Notes: a model not told the origin generated them from the sequence alone. A DNA stretch of 64,000 bases from Cyanobium sp. N.Huapi 1H5 (GCF_024345535.1 NZ_JAGQBH010000002.1:434001-498000), one strand, 5' to 3'; positions 1-9,238 are shown, counted from the first letter of the stretch. A program made the numbers and translations.

Positions 1-535
1 CCAAAGCCTTCGATTGAATGTGACGATCACGCCAGGCGTCCAGATCCATGACGATCACCCCTGAGTTAAAGTATTGCTGAGGGTTTTCCAGCTTCAGCTT
101 TTCGCGAAGGCGCTGTTGCTGCTGCGGAGTGTCGATACCACCGTCAATCACACATGCACTCGATTTCCCTTGCAGATCGAGCAGCTGCAAGCCATTCAGA
201 TCCGAGCACACGATAAGATCCGTATCCAAGTAGATGCAGCGAGACACATCAGCCAGGTATTCGGGGATAAAGAAGCGTGCATAGGGGGATTTGCTCTTGA
301 CGAGCAGCGTGGTTCGAAATGTATCGACCTGCGCGAGGTCGAAGTCTATAAACTCGATGACGCCAAGATTGGTGGTCTGCCAGGAGTCAAAGAGCTTCTG
401 CTTATCTTCTGGTGATAGATCAACGCTGATGACGTAGACATTCAGCGTTGTGGTACAGGCTTCCAACGCGGACCGGACAGTAACTGCAGCGCCCCAAAGA
501 TAGTTCGCGGTGGCAACAATCACAATATTGACCAT
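1..535 (-). CDS. GT8-family glycosyltransferase, partial (3' end outside window)
   Basis: The complement starts with ATG at 535 and stays open to base 1, giving 178 codons of a longer protein. It begins MVNIVIVATANYLWG, has the GT8 metal/nucleotide-sugar motif YLDTDLIV (Asp104, Asp106) and the later GT8 signature QYFNSGV (157-159 NSG) followed by MDLDAW. Family members transfer hexoses (galactose, glucose) from UDP-sugars to lipopolysaccharide or exopolysaccharide in the cytoplasm. It is divergent from the export and polymerase genes that begin at 901, and probably belongs to the same polysaccharide locus. The acceptor and sugar cannot be told. GC is lower than in the rest of the window. The family call is firm; the C-terminus is not in view. 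Confidence 0.85.
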   Translation of the reverse strand, partial: MVNIVIVATANYLWGAAVTVRSALEACTTTLNVYVISVDLSPEDKQKLFDSWQTTNLGVIEFIDFDLAQVDTFRTTLLVKSKSPYARFFIPEYLADVSRCIYLDTDLIVCSDLNGLQLLDLQGKSSACVIDGGIDTPQQQQRLREKLKLENPQQYFNSGVIVMDLDAWRDRHIQSKAL

Positions 536-594
536 TGTGCCTCAAGCGACCTTGCTGTTGAAGTTTAGCTCAGCACCCTGAATCACCCCCCTTG

Positions 595-616
595 CCATGG
601 CCAATTGGCCGTATGG
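595..616. promoter_or_regulatory. Palindromic candidate operator
   Basis: GGCCAATTGGCC at 599-610 is a perfect 12-base palindrome. It is flanked by CCAT (595-598) and ATGG (613-616), which extend the dyad with a two-base GT insertion. It lies in the divergent spacer upstream of two polysaccharide genes, as expected of a dimeric repressor or activator site. No known cyanobacterial regulator consensus is recognised. Confidence 0.35.
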
Positions 617-857
617 CCTGACAAGACTCCAGGGATGGATCCGCAAGATGCCACCGGAACCTGCTGTTGCAGACGGTGGCGGCCAGATCCCCAACCCAGA
701 TGAGGAGACAGAAGCACCACGAACCAGGACTGGGCGGATGCACATTCAGGTGGCCTTTCCTGCATGGGATGGGAATCATCAAGCGATGGAATGGAAGGCC
801 ATCAATCCCGCGCAGCGAACAACCTGCTGGCTCGCCGACTAGGGATACGCTAGGGTT

Positions 858-874
858 GATTGGACAAGCCAATC
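858..874 (+). promoter_or_regulatory. Short inverted repeat in export-gene leader
   Basis: GATTGG (858-863) and CCAATC (869-874) form a perfect 6-base inverted repeat with a 5-base spacer. It ends 26 bases before the ATG at 901. It could be a small operator or a weak hairpin in the 5' leader. The site is short and could be chance. Confidence 0.2.
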
Positions 875-900
875 GGGGAAACTGTTCCGAATCGACACCA

Positions 901-1944
901 ATGTCGAAATTTGTATACTGGCTTCTTGGGCTGGCCTGCTGTATTGGCACAGCGGGTACCGCACAGGCTTTACCGATCTCACCCGGTGATCGGGTCAAGG
1001 TGACCATTCCGGAAGGTGAAGAATTCAGCGGAATCTTTGAAATCAATCTGAACGGAGAACTTGAACTTCCCTATCTCAAGGGAATCTCAGCCGTCGGCCT
1101 GGAACCTGAACAGCTGCAGAAGCGTGTCTCTCAAGCCCTTGTGCAACAGGGCTTCTTTCAACCATCCTTTCTCAGGGTCAGCCTGAGCGTCGTCCAGTGG
1201 GCACCGGTTCCCGTCTTCGTGATTGGATCCGCTTTTCAGCCTGGTCGCGTGTTGATCAACGAGTTGAGTGATGTGGAACAAACGCAGACACCTGTTCAAC
1301 TCTCTGGGCAGGCCCCGCTCAATCGTATGCTCACCACGGCTCTGCGTCGTGCGGGAGGCGTTACTCCCACCGCCGATGTCACCGCCGTGGAGTTGAAACG
1401 GGGATCACGGAAACAAGTGATTGACCTCACCGGCGCCTTCACGGGGGTGCCATTTAAGGACATCCCGCTGATTGCCGGTGATCAAGTGATGGTTCCCGAC
1501 ACGGGTAGCGTGAACCCACTGATCGTGCGCCCGTCGCACATCACACCCGCTGAGGTTGAAATCAACATCTCCAACCTCACTGTTCCTGCGGCGGGGAACT
1601 CTGTTGCCGGTATTGGCTCTCAGGCCAGGAACTTTCCCTATGGATCACGCCTGTCCCATGCCGTCATCTCGGCGAACTGCGCTGGTGGAACCATGGTCAC
1701 CAATGCGCGACGCAAAGCCATCCTGGTGCGAACAGAAAGAGCCTCGGGCAAGACGACGGTCTACGAACGGGGCGTGGAAGATCTTCTTCGTGCCTCGACG
1801 GACAACGCCAACAACCCCTACCTGATGGCAGACGATGGTGTGGCCTGTTATGACTCCAAGATGACAAACTTCCAGGCCGTCCTTAGTATCTTTACTCAGT
1901 TCCTGAATCCCGCCGTTTTGATATATGATCGAAGCATTCCCTAA
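901..1944 (+). CDS. Wza-like polysaccharide biosynthesis/export protein
   Basis: 347 residues from ATG 901. An open frame continues upstream, but 901 is chosen because the protein then begins with a clean Sec signal peptide (hydrophobic residues 5-21, likely cleavage after AQA at 23). The first mature segment (PISPGDRVKVTIP, then NGELELPYLKGI) matches the poly-export domain. VFVIGSAFQPGRV at about 105-117 begins an SLBB-type domain. Wza-family proteins form the outer-membrane channel for capsule or EPS export. No lipobox cysteine is visible, unlike E. coli Wza. Directly upstream of Wzz-like and Wzy-like genes, which fits a Wzy-dependent pathway. Confidence 0.85.
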   Translation: MSKFVYWLLGLACCIGTAGTAQALPISPGDRVKVTIPEGEEFSGIFEINLNGELELPYLKGISAVGLEPEQLQKRVSQALVQQGFFQPSFLRVSLSVVQWAPVPVFVIGSAFQPGRVLINELSDVEQTQTPVQLSGQAPLNRMLTTALRRAGGVTPTADVTAVELKRGSRKQVIDLTGAFTGVPFKDIPLIAGDQVMVPDTGSVNPLIVRPSHITPAEVEINISNLTVPAAGNSVAGIGSQARNFPYGSRLSHAVISANCAGGTMVTNARRKAILVRTERASGKTTVYERGVEDLLRASTDNANNPYLMADDGVACYDSKMTNFQAVLSIFTQFLNPAVLIYDRSIP

Positions 1945-1950
1945 GATAGA

Positions 1951-3462
1951 GTGAAAGAAGCTCCACCCATCATCAGACGCCTGAAGCCGAAGGTGCAGGC
2001 CGTACAAGAACCCTTGGGCAAGGCATCGCGGCTGTTTGCCGAGCAGTTTCGCAACATCCCTGGGTTGAAGCCTCCCGATCCAAAGGGTTGGTGGAAAAAG
2101 CTGAGTCGCACGGACAAACTCCGCTGGAGTCGTTATCTTTTCGTTTCCACGTGTACGAATGGCCTGATCTGGGGATCCAGCATTCTTTATCTTCTGCTGG
2201 CGAAGCCTGTCTATACTAGCTCCTGGGCTTTGATTTTACCTGGAAGTGCTAACGCTGTGAATTTGAGTCTCCCTGAGATTGGTCAGGCTACGGCATCGAA
2301 CGAATCCCTTGGCCTGGCAACATTTGATCCCCGAGCCAACTATGAATTCATCTTCGTTAGCGAGCAGGTATTGGCAAGGGCTGCCAAGATTGCCAATATT
2401 CCCAAGGCGGACTTTGCCAAGCCGCGCATTAAGAATATTGATAACACCACGCTGATGCAGATTGATACCACCGGTCCATCGCCTGAAGATGCTCGCAAGC
2501 GTGCCAATGCATTGCATGACGCCATGGTAGAGCGTCTCAATGAGCTGCGTGTCAGCGAGATTGAGCAACGGCAAGGTCCAGCACAAAAGATTCTTCTGGA
2601 AACGCAGCAGAAGCTTGAGAATGCCCAAAAACAAGTGTCTGCATACAAGCGCCAGTCTGGCCTCACATCGACAGAACAGGTTGAGATCCTGTCGGCTAAT
2701 ATTGAACAACTACGCAAGCAGAGGGCCGAACTTGCTGCTCAGCAATCGCAGGCTGAAAGTCGATTGCAGAAATTGAGTCGTAGCCTGGGGCTGTCTCCAT
2801 CCGAGGCCACAGATGCGTTCAAGTTGCAGGTGGATCAGATCTTCCAACAGAATCTAAAAGATTACAGCGAGGCGACATCTATACTCAAGGTTCAACAATC
2901 TAAGTTCGGTCGAAATAATCCGCGGATTCTCAAAGAAATCAAGCGGCAAGAGGCGGCAATGCAAGCCTTGAATCAGCGTGCCACTCTCTTGCTTGGACGG
3001 CCTGTATCCGCCAAGACGCTCTCACGACTTGCCTTGACGGGTGCAAGTTCGGGCCGTGAATCTCTCTTCCAGAACCTGGTGAACTACCAATCGGATGCCA
3101 GTGGTGCTGCATCACAAGTTCGTAAGCTTGATCAGCAGATCAGCTCCTTGGAGGGCCGTCTACGGTTGATGTCCCAAAGGCAGTCGTCTTTGGAGAACCT
3201 GAAGCGAAACGAGCAGATCGCAGAAGCCGTGTTTGCATCAACATTGGCCAAACTGGATCTTGGTCAGGCGAACATCTTTGCAGCCTTCCCGCTGATCCAG
3301 ATTGCTGTGGAGCCATCGCTGCCGGAAAAGGCGACGTCACCAAAACGTTCATTGGTTCTGGCTGGCTCAGCCTTTGGTTCCATCCTGACGACGACAGGTC
3401 TCTGGATTTTATGGATCCGCAAGCCCTGGATCAAGCGGCTTGGCCGTTGGGTTTCAACCTAG
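1951..3462 (+). CDS. Wzz/Wzc-like chain-length determinant (polysaccharide co-polymerase), no kinase domain
   Basis: 503 residues, GTG start six bases after the export gene stop. Topology is that of a polysaccharide co-polymerase: an N-terminal cytoplasmic tail, TM1 at about 62-84, a long periplasmic part rich in Gln/Glu/Arg heptads (coiled coil, roughly 190-420), and a second TM near 465-490 ending in the basic WIRKPWIKR. There is no C-terminal Walker-type tyrosine kinase domain as in Wzc. Such proteins set polymer length and link Wzy at the inner membrane to the Wza channel. GC is strikingly low for this genome: 23 of 60 bases in 2881-2940. Confidence 0.8.
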   Translation: MKEAPPIIRRLKPKVQAVQEPLGKASRLFAEQFRNIPGLKPPDPKGWWKKLSRTDKLRWSRYLFVSTCTNGLIWGSSILYLLLAKPVYTSSWALILPGSANAVNLSLPEIGQATASNESLGLATFDPRANYEFIFVSEQVLARAAKIANIPKADFAKPRIKNIDNTTLMQIDTTGPSPEDARKRANALHDAMVERLNELRVSEIEQRQGPAQKILLETQQKLENAQKQVSAYKRQSGLTSTEQVEILSANIEQLRKQRAELAAQQSQAESRLQKLSRSLGLSPSEATDAFKLQVDQIFQQNLKDYSEATSILKVQQSKFGRNNPRILKEIKRQEAAMQALNQRATLLLGRPVSAKTLSRLALTGASSGRESLFQNLVNYQSDASGAASQVRKLDQQISSLEGRLRLMSQRQSSLENLKRNEQIAEAVFASTLAKLDLGQANIFAAFPLIQIAVEPSLPEKATSPKRSLVLAGSAFGSILTTTGLWILWIRKPWIKRLGRWVST

Positions 3463-3475
3463 CCAGGAGACTTCT

Positions 3476-4807
3476 TTGGGACTCAAGACGCTTCTCTCCA
3501 AGGCTTTCCATTCTGAGGATGATCTTCAGCCGAGCAACGTGCCAGAGCGTCTGGTGTGGTGGTCGATTATCTGCACCTACCCCATCTGGCTCTTCGGTGG
3601 GCTTTATGTGGTGGGATCTGTTCTGTGCTGGCTCCTCCTGGGTTGCCTGCTGATCAAGATCCTGGCCCGCATGGATCACCCAGAGGAGAATGAAGAAATC
3701 TCTATTTCACCAGTGATCTGGCTGTGGATCATCGGCATGATCGTCATGGAGGTTGCCTTGATTGCAGGCCATGTGAATTTCAACCTCGGTACGGGGGCGA
3801 TCATCAAGTCCACGGTTGGCTGGGCCAAGGGCTGGGCCGCCCTGGCCCTTTACCCGCTAGCCGGAGCCCTGCCGATTCGGAGCAGCATCATCACGCGTGC
3901 CATTTGCATCGTCGGGCTGCATACGCTGCTCATCATGCCTTTTCTGATGCTGACCCCCAATCTGGGACTGCCAGAAGTCCTCTACGTCTCGCCACTGAGG
4001 GCCGTCGGTGGTCCGGGAAATGAGTTCTTTGATGTTCCGCTCTACGAAATCGATGGCAGCACCGGAGATCTTCGCTGGCGTCTCTTTGCACCGTGGGGGC
4101 CAGCCCTTGGTTTTGTTGGCAACATCAATTTCATGATCTGCTTACTGGAAAAGGACCGGAAGTGGAAACTTCTGGGAATTGCTGGTTCCATCGTCATGTG
4201 CTTTGTCTGCAAGTCCCGTCTGGCCCAGCTCTGCATCATCCTGATCCCGTCCGTGACGTTCGTGGTTTCCAGACTGCGGAAACCGGTCATGCTGATATCA
4301 CTTGGGGTTGTCTCCTATCTGGGTGGAATCTTCGCCACATCCATTCTTACGGCCGTCAATGACTACTGGGAAGGATTCAAAGGAGCAAGAGCTGGCTCAA
4401 CGCGAGTTCGCTTTGCGTTGAAGCGAATCGCCTTTCATCGCTGGGAGACAGAGGCTCCGATCTGGGGGCATGGTGTTGTGGAAGGCGGACCCCATCTGGT
4501 GGAGTACATGGCCATCGGCTCCCATCACACCTGGGCCGGGGTTCTGTTCGTGAAGGGCATCGTGGGATTCTTTGCTATTGCGGTGCCGATGCTGGCAACG
4601 GGTGTGGATCTGCTGCGTCGCGCAGCCAGTCCCCACTATCAACTTGGCACGGCGGGGCTGGGAATCATCATCCTCCTTTTCATGTACACGTTTGGTGAGA
4701 ACCTTGAGATCCTCGTCTACCTCTTCTGGCCAGGAATGGTGATCATGGGCATGGCTCTGCAGGAGAAGAAAGGCACGACCGTTCCTGACCTTCAGCCCGT
4801 ATCGTGA
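3476..4807 (+). CDS. Wzy-like O-antigen/EPS polymerase, integral membrane
   Basis: About 443 residues with roughly ten to twelve hydrophobic segments. A large loop in the second half holds WGHGVVEGGPHLVEYMAIGSHHTW, here split as WGHGVVEGG and GSHHTW, resembling the Wzy_C/O-antigen ligase loop with conserved His and Arg residues. Start: a TTG at 3440 would overlap the Wzz-like gene by 23 bases. The TTG at 3476 is preferred because AGGAG lies six bases upstream (3465-3469). Polymerises lipid-linked repeat units on the periplasmic side. Individual Wzy proteins are poorly conserved, so the call rests on topology and context between co-polymerase and flippase. Confidence 0.75.
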   Translation: MGLKTLLSKAFHSEDDLQPSNVPERLVWWSIICTYPIWLFGGLYVVGSVLCWLLLGCLLIKILARMDHPEENEEISISPVIWLWIIGMIVMEVALIAGHVNFNLGTGAIIKSTVGWAKGWAALALYPLAGALPIRSSIITRAICIVGLHTLLIMPFLMLTPNLGLPEVLYVSPLRAVGGPGNEFFDVPLYEIDGSTGDLRWRLFAPWGPALGFVGNINFMICLLEKDRKWKLLGIAGSIVMCFVCKSRLAQLCIILIPSVTFVVSRLRKPVMLISLGVVSYLGGIFATSILTAVNDYWEGFKGARAGSTRVRFALKRIAFHRWETEAPIWGHGVVEGGPHLVEYMAIGSHHTWAGVLFVKGIVGFFAIAVPMLATGVDLLRRAASPHYQLGTAGLGIIILLFMYTFGENLEILVYLFWPGMVIMGMALQEKKGTTVPDLQPVS

Positions 4808-4887
4808 TCCACACCTGCTGTGCCTGTAGTGAGAGGCCCGGATGCCATGATGGGCCACCGGATGCTCCCGGGCGGGGTTGACCATTG

Positions 4888-6168
4888 ATGGGCCTGCTCA
4901 GCAACCTCAAACAATTCATCCCCAAGGATCGATTCATCCGCAACATCGGCTGGATGGGTGCGGGGGAGGTGGGGATCCGAGTCTCGCGGCTCGTGGCCAC
5001 CGTTCTGCTGGCCAGGCTGCTGAGCCCCAGGGACTATGGCCTGGCGGCCATCGTGTTGACCTCAGGCGAGCTGGTCAAGGTCTTCACGCGCAACGGCATC
5101 GGCGACAAGATCGTGCAGGCCGATGCGGAGGAGGTCAGCGAGATCTGCCAGACGGCATGGAGTCTGAACTGGCTGATCGGCTTCAGCCTTTTTCTGATTC
5201 AGATCATTGGCTCGTTTGTCTTTGCCAAGATCTACAACGACAACGCGCTGATTGTTCCGATCATCGTGGTGAGTTTCAGCTATCTGATCTATCCACTCTC
5301 CATGGTCCAGTCGGCCTTGGTGCGTCGCAAGAATCGGCTGAAGTTCTACAGCATGACCAACCTCGCCGCCGTTGCCAGCGAAAACCTGATGACAGGCATC
5401 TTTGCACTGATGGGCATGGGGATGTGGGCGATTGTGCTTCCCAGATTGCTGGTGGCTCCCGTATGGGTTGCGATGATGCTGCGCTTCGAGCCATGGCGGC
5501 CCGCGATGACGTTCACGCTCAAGCGCTGGAAGTCCGTACTGCAGTTCGGCAGTCGCATCCTCGGGGTGGAGATGCTCAACACGTTCCGGGAGAACGTGGA
5601 TTATCTCCTGATCGGGCGCTTCATCGGTGTCAAGGCGCTGGGGGTGTACTACTTCGCCTTCAACGCCGGACTCGGTCTGAGCCTGAGCGTGATCAATGCC
5701 CTTTCCGTCTCCCTCTACTCCGACTTCTGTGACGTCCGCAGCCAACCCGCCGTACTCAAGGAGCGTTTCCGCAAGAACCTGCTCACCATCACCAAGGTGA
5801 TCGTGCCCGTGGTGGCCCTGCAGTGCAGCCTTGCCCCTCTCTATGTGCCGATCGTCTTTGGCCGGCAGTGGGTGACGGAGGGGGCGGTGCCGATTCTCAT
5901 GCTGATCTGCCTGTCGGCCCTCTCCAGGCCGTTCGCCAACGCCTCCGCCATGCTGTTCCGCGCCGTGGGCTTGCCCCAGGTGGATCTGCTCTGGAACCTG
6001 GCGTTCACGGTGGCACTCACCGTGGCCATTCTGATCGGCACGACATGGGGATCCCTCGGCGTGGCCGTCGCCGTGGCAGCGACCCATCTCACGCTGCAAC
6101 CCATCTACGTGATGCTGGGGCAACGGCTGCTGCGGAGGATCCAGATCGCTCAGCCCGCAGGCCTGTGA
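4888..6168 (+). CDS. Wzx-like polysaccharide flippase (MOP superfamily)
   Basis: 426 residues from ATG 4888 (a TTG codon directly before it is less likely). Multiple hydrophobic segments throughout, with an N-terminal amphipathic start (FIPKDRFIRNIGWMGAGE) and the polysaccharide-synthase pattern of paired TM helices with short charged loops (RLVATVLLARLLSPRDYG). Wzx proteins flip undecaprenyl-diphosphate-linked oligosaccharide across the inner membrane before Wzy polymerisation. It lies between the polymerase and glycosyltransferase genes. Composition rises towards the genome norm through this gene. Confidence 0.85.
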   Translation: MGLLSNLKQFIPKDRFIRNIGWMGAGEVGIRVSRLVATVLLARLLSPRDYGLAAIVLTSGELVKVFTRNGIGDKIVQADAEEVSEICQTAWSLNWLIGFSLFLIQIIGSFVFAKIYNDNALIVPIIVVSFSYLIYPLSMVQSALVRRKNRLKFYSMTNLAAVASENLMTGIFALMGMGMWAIVLPRLLVAPVWVAMMLRFEPWRPAMTFTLKRWKSVLQFGSRILGVEMLNTFRENVDYLLIGRFIGVKALGVYYFAFNAGLGLSLSVINALSVSLYSDFCDVRSQPAVLKERFRKNLLTITKVIVPVVALQCSLAPLYVPIVFGRQWVTEGAVPILMLICLSALSRPFANASAMLFRAVGLPQVDLLWNLAFTVALTVAILIGTTWGSLGVAVAVAATHLTLQPIYVMLGQRLLRRIQIAQPAGL

Positions 6169-6303
6169 CTGGGGCCCCGCCCGAGGCGAGGGTATGGTGA
6201 TGGAAGCCATCAAGCCTCAGCTCCCGCCCCCGGTCTGGAGCACGTCCGTGGTGCCCCGGGTGCCATCAGAGTCAGCCTTGACGTCCGTCCACCCGATCCG
6301 CTC

Positions 6304-7149
6304 GTGAAGATCTACGCCATTTGCCTGATCAAGAATGAGGGCGATGTCATTGCGGATTGCCTGCATCATGCACTGACCTTCTGCGATCGGATCTTTGTTC
6401 TTGATAACGGCAGCACGGATGGTACCTGGGAAACCGTGAATGCCCTTGCGAGGCAGTTTCCTGCCATCGTGATCGAAGAGCAGCTCCTGATTCCATTCCG
6501 TGATGGGATGCGCTCGATCGTCTACAACAAATACAACCACGAACTGACGGATCAGGATTGGTGGCTGCGGCTGGATGGGGATGAGTTCCTTGAGGGGAAC
6601 CCCAGAGACGTGCTCGCCAGGGCGAATCGTGAAAGGGCCGACTTCGTGACGGCCTGGAATCTTCAGTTCTATTTCACCGACGCGGATTACAAGAACTGGG
6701 CGGCCGAGAAGCTGGAACCCAGTCGACCCATCACCGAGCGCCGCCGCTATTACTCCGCCAATTGGCGAGAGTACCGCTTCTTCCGCAACCAACCCCATCA
6801 ACCATGGAACGAAGCGGTGGCGCCCCAGTGGCCCAACGGGCTCAAGAAGGCTTGCTCCCAGCGTCTCTATAACCGCCACTATCCCTACCGCACGCCGGAT
6901 CAGATCAAGGAGAAGCTTCAGGCCCGCTACGGCCATGAACAGTTTCGCCATATCAACTCCATCGACTGGACCTCCAAGCTGCTGCCTGCCCATCAGTTGA
7001 ACCACTTCCAGGAGGGTCAGCCACCAACCATCAACCAGTTCGATTACTACGCCAAACGCCTGCGGATGATCCGGATCACCCTGATGGGGCGTTTCAGGGC
7101 CATCCTGGGTCGGCTTCTGGGCGGCCACCGCTCCAGCCATACCTCGTAG
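6304..7149 (+). CDS. GT2-family glycosyltransferase
   Basis: 281 residues from GTG 6304. Begins MKIYAICLIKNEGDVI and has the nucleotide-binding DNGSTDGTW (34-42) and the metal-binding DGD (91-93, in LRLDGDEFLEGN). This subgroup (NEGD/E start, DGDEF) is common in bacterial glycan clusters. Cytoplasmic and predicted to add one sugar to the lipid-linked repeat unit. The preceding 135 bases hold nothing recognisable. Substrate unknown. Confidence 0.85.
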   Translation: MKIYAICLIKNEGDVIADCLHHALTFCDRIFVLDNGSTDGTWETVNALARQFPAIVIEEQLLIPFRDGMRSIVYNKYNHELTDQDWWLRLDGDEFLEGNPRDVLARANRERADFVTAWNLQFYFTDADYKNWAAEKLEPSRPITERRRYYSANWREYRFFRNQPHQPWNEAVAPQWPNGLKKACSQRLYNRHYPYRTPDQIKEKLQARYGHEQFRHINSIDWTSKLLPAHQLNHFQEGQPPTINQFDYYAKRLRMIRITLMGRFRAILGRLLGGHRSSHTS

Positions 7150-7156
7150 GGGGGCG

Positions 7157-8167
7157 ATGGCGCAGACCGAAAATCCCGAAACGTCGACGGCCGTTGCGTC
7201 CCCAGCAGGACAGGACAAACCGGCCATTGCCGTTGTGATCCCCATCTACAACGCGGCGCCACACCTCGCTGAAACGTTGCGTTCGCTCCAGAACCAGAGC
7301 CTGAGCAACTGGGAACTGATCGCGGTGGACGACGGGTCCACTGACGACAGCTGCGCCATCGTGACCCGCCTGTGCGGGGACGACCCCCGGGTGCACCTGG
7401 TGAGCCAACCCAATGCGGGCGTCTCGATGGCCCGCAATCGCGGGGTGGCCTGCAGCCGTGCGCCCCTGATCGCCTTCCTGGATGCCGATGACCTCTGGCA
7501 TCCCGACAAACTGCGCCTCCATGTCGAACACCACCGCCACCATGGCGAGGTGGGCGTGAGTTTCGCCCGCGTCGAGTTCCTGTCCCCTGAGGGGGCGCTC
7601 ACGGGCCTGCTGGCGGCCCTGCCCCGAGCCTCCTATCGACCGGTGGATTTCCTCTGTGAGAACCCCACCAACACCACCTCCAACTGGGTGCTGCGGCGGG
7701 AGGTGTTCAGCGCGGTGGGCGGATTCGTCTCCGACATGAGCTACTCGGAGGATCTGGAATGGTTACTGCGGGTGGCCTGCGATGGCCGCTGGCGCATCGC
7801 TGGACTGCCGCAGGTGCTCACCTACTACCGCACCTCGGCCGGGGGACTCTCTTCAAGTCTGCAGCGGATGGAGCAGGGCTGGCTGCGGCTGATCACCGAA
7901 GCCCGTGGCTATGCGCCGGAGCTGGTGAGGCGACACTTCGCCACGGCCCAGGCCATTCACCTGCGCTACCTGGCCAGGCGTTCCCTGCGCCTGGGGGGGA
8001 CTCCCGCCGTCGGCACCGATTTCATGCTGCGCTCCCTGCGCTCCGACTGGCGCCTCCTGCTGCGGCAGCCACGGCGTACGGTGCTCACCTCCCTGGCCGT
8101 CTTCGCCCGTCAGCTGCTGGCCCCATGCCGCCGCCTCGGTGGCCCCCACAGCAAGGCGCGGTCATGA
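7157..8167 (+). CDS. GT2-family glycosyltransferase (paralogue 1)
   Basis: 336 residues, ATG 7157, seven bases after the previous stop. A GT-A fold is indicated by VVIPIYNAA (27-35), DDGSTDD (58-64) and the DADD metal site (109-112), followed by SYSEDLEWLLRVA in the acceptor half. The first 20 residues are a Thr/Ala/Pro-rich extension. The C-terminal ~100 residues (HLRYLARR, SDWRLLL, PRRTVLTS) align by eye with the next gene, so the two are tandem paralogues that probably recognise related acceptors. Confidence 0.85.
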   Translation: MAQTENPETSTAVASPAGQDKPAIAVVIPIYNAAPHLAETLRSLQNQSLSNWELIAVDDGSTDDSCAIVTRLCGDDPRVHLVSQPNAGVSMARNRGVACSRAPLIAFLDADDLWHPDKLRLHVEHHRHHGEVGVSFARVEFLSPEGALTGLLAALPRASYRPVDFLCENPTNTTSNWVLRREVFSAVGGFVSDMSYSEDLEWLLRVACDGRWRIAGLPQVLTYYRTSAGGLSSSLQRMEQGWLRLITEARGYAPELVRRHFATAQAIHLRYLARRSLRLGGTPAVGTDFMLRSLRSDWRLLLRQPRRTVLTSLAVFARQLLAPCRRLGGPHSKARS

Positions 8168-8206
8168 TGGCTTCTGCGACGCCCCTCTGCCTGTGAGCCC
8201 ACTGTC

Positions 8207-9238
8207 ATGAGCCGAGTCCCCCTGATCACGGTGGTGATGCCGCTCTACAACTCCGCCGCGACGGTGCGGGAGAGTCTCGAATCGGTGCTGGCCCAGACCT
8301 ACACCAACCTCGAGATCCTGGTGGTGAACGACGGCTCCACCGATGACGGGGTGGCGATCTGCCAGGGCTACAAGGATGCTCGCCTGCGGATTGTGCACCA
8401 GCACAATCGGGGTCTGGCGGGTGCCCGGAACACGGGAATCCGCCAGGCCCAGGGGGAGTTTCTGGGGTTTCTCGACAGCGATGATCTCTGGCTGCCCACC
8501 AAGGTGGAGCGCCATGTGGCCCATCTGCAGGCGCGGCCGGAGGTGGGGGTGAGCTTCTCACGCTCCAGCTTCATTGATGAGGCCTCCAGGCCCATCGGCA
8601 TCCATCAGATGCCGCAACTGCGGGACATCACGCCGGAGATGGTGTTCTGCCGCAATCCGATCGGCAATGGCTCCGCGGTCGTGATCCGCCGCGAGGTCTT
8701 CGCGGCCATTCGCTTCACCGCCAATCTCTATGGCGAGGTGGAGGATTTCTTCTTCGACGACAGCTTCCGCCAGTCCGAAGACATCGAGTGCTGGCTGCGG
8801 ATCGCCCTCCAGACCCAATGGCGCATGGAGGGGATCCCCGAGGCCTTGACGCTTTACCGCATCAGCGACGGCGGACTCTCGGCCAACCTGATGAAGCAAT
8901 ACGCCTCCTGGGAGCGGGTTCTGGTCAAGACCGAAGCCACCCACCCCGACTTCATCGCCCGGTGGGGCTCCAGGGCCCGGGCCTATCAGCTGCGTTACCT
9001 GGCACGCCGGGCCACCCGTCAGCGGGATGGCGCCCTGGCCGTGCGACTGCTGCACCAATCCCTGGCCACCGACTGGAGGGTGCTGCTGGAGGAACCGCGA
9101 CGCACCCTGATCACCCTGGTGGCGGCCTACCTGCTGCTGGTGTTGCCGGAAGGTCCCTATCGCTGGCTGGAGGGGCGCATGCTGCGCTCCACCGGCGCCA
9201 GCCAGAAGCGACGCATGCAGGGGGAGCTGGGCCGATGA
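8207..9238 (+). CDS. GT2-family glycosyltransferase (paralogue 2)
   Basis: 343 residues from ATG 8207. Motifs: VVMPLYNSA (9-17), NDGSTDDG (41-48), DSDD (90-93) and QSEDIECWLRIA. The C-terminus shares LRYLARRA, TDWRVLL and PRRTLIT with the preceding gene. Its TGA overlaps the ATG of the Alg14-like gene (ATGA), which makes it the first member of a five-gene chain with four-base overlaps ending in the RsbW-like gene. Adds a sugar to the repeat unit; which one is unknown. Confidence 0.85.
   Translation: MSRVPLITVVMPLYNSAATVRESLESVLAQTYTNLEILVVNDGSTDDGVAICQGYKDARLRIVHQHNRGLAGARNTGIRQAQGEFLGFLDSDDLWLPTKVERHVAHLQARPEVGVSFSRSSFIDEASRPIGIHQMPQLRDITPEMVFCRNPIGNGSAVVIRREVFAAIRFTANLYGEVEDFFFDDSFRQSEDIECWLRIALQTQWRMEGIPEALTLYRISDGGLSANLMKQYASWERVLVKTEATHPDFIARWGSRARAYQLRYLARRATRQRDGALAVRLLHQSLATDWRVLLEEPRRTLITLVAAYLLLVLPEGPYRWLEGRMLRSTGASQKRRMQGELGR

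Larger units (their letters stand above)
536..900. other. Divergent intergenic region of the exopolysaccharide locus
   Basis: These 365 bases separate the GT8 gene (leftward) from the export gene (rightward). Short open frames exist in both directions but none has family features or a convincing ribosome binding site. The region holds a 12-base perfect palindrome inside a longer dyad (595-616) and a second short inverted repeat (858-874) in the presumed leader of the export gene. I take it as the control region for both transcripts. I could not pick a secure -10/-35 pair. Confidence 0.5.

Noticed and set aside
597-842. 81-codon frame in the GT8/export spacer
   Set aside because: No recognisable family, weak start context, and overlaps frames in the other strand equally open; treated as control region.
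5062-6213. 383-codon minus-strand frame opposite the flippase
   Set aside because: No membrane segments or motifs; the plus strand is a clear Wzx-type protein.
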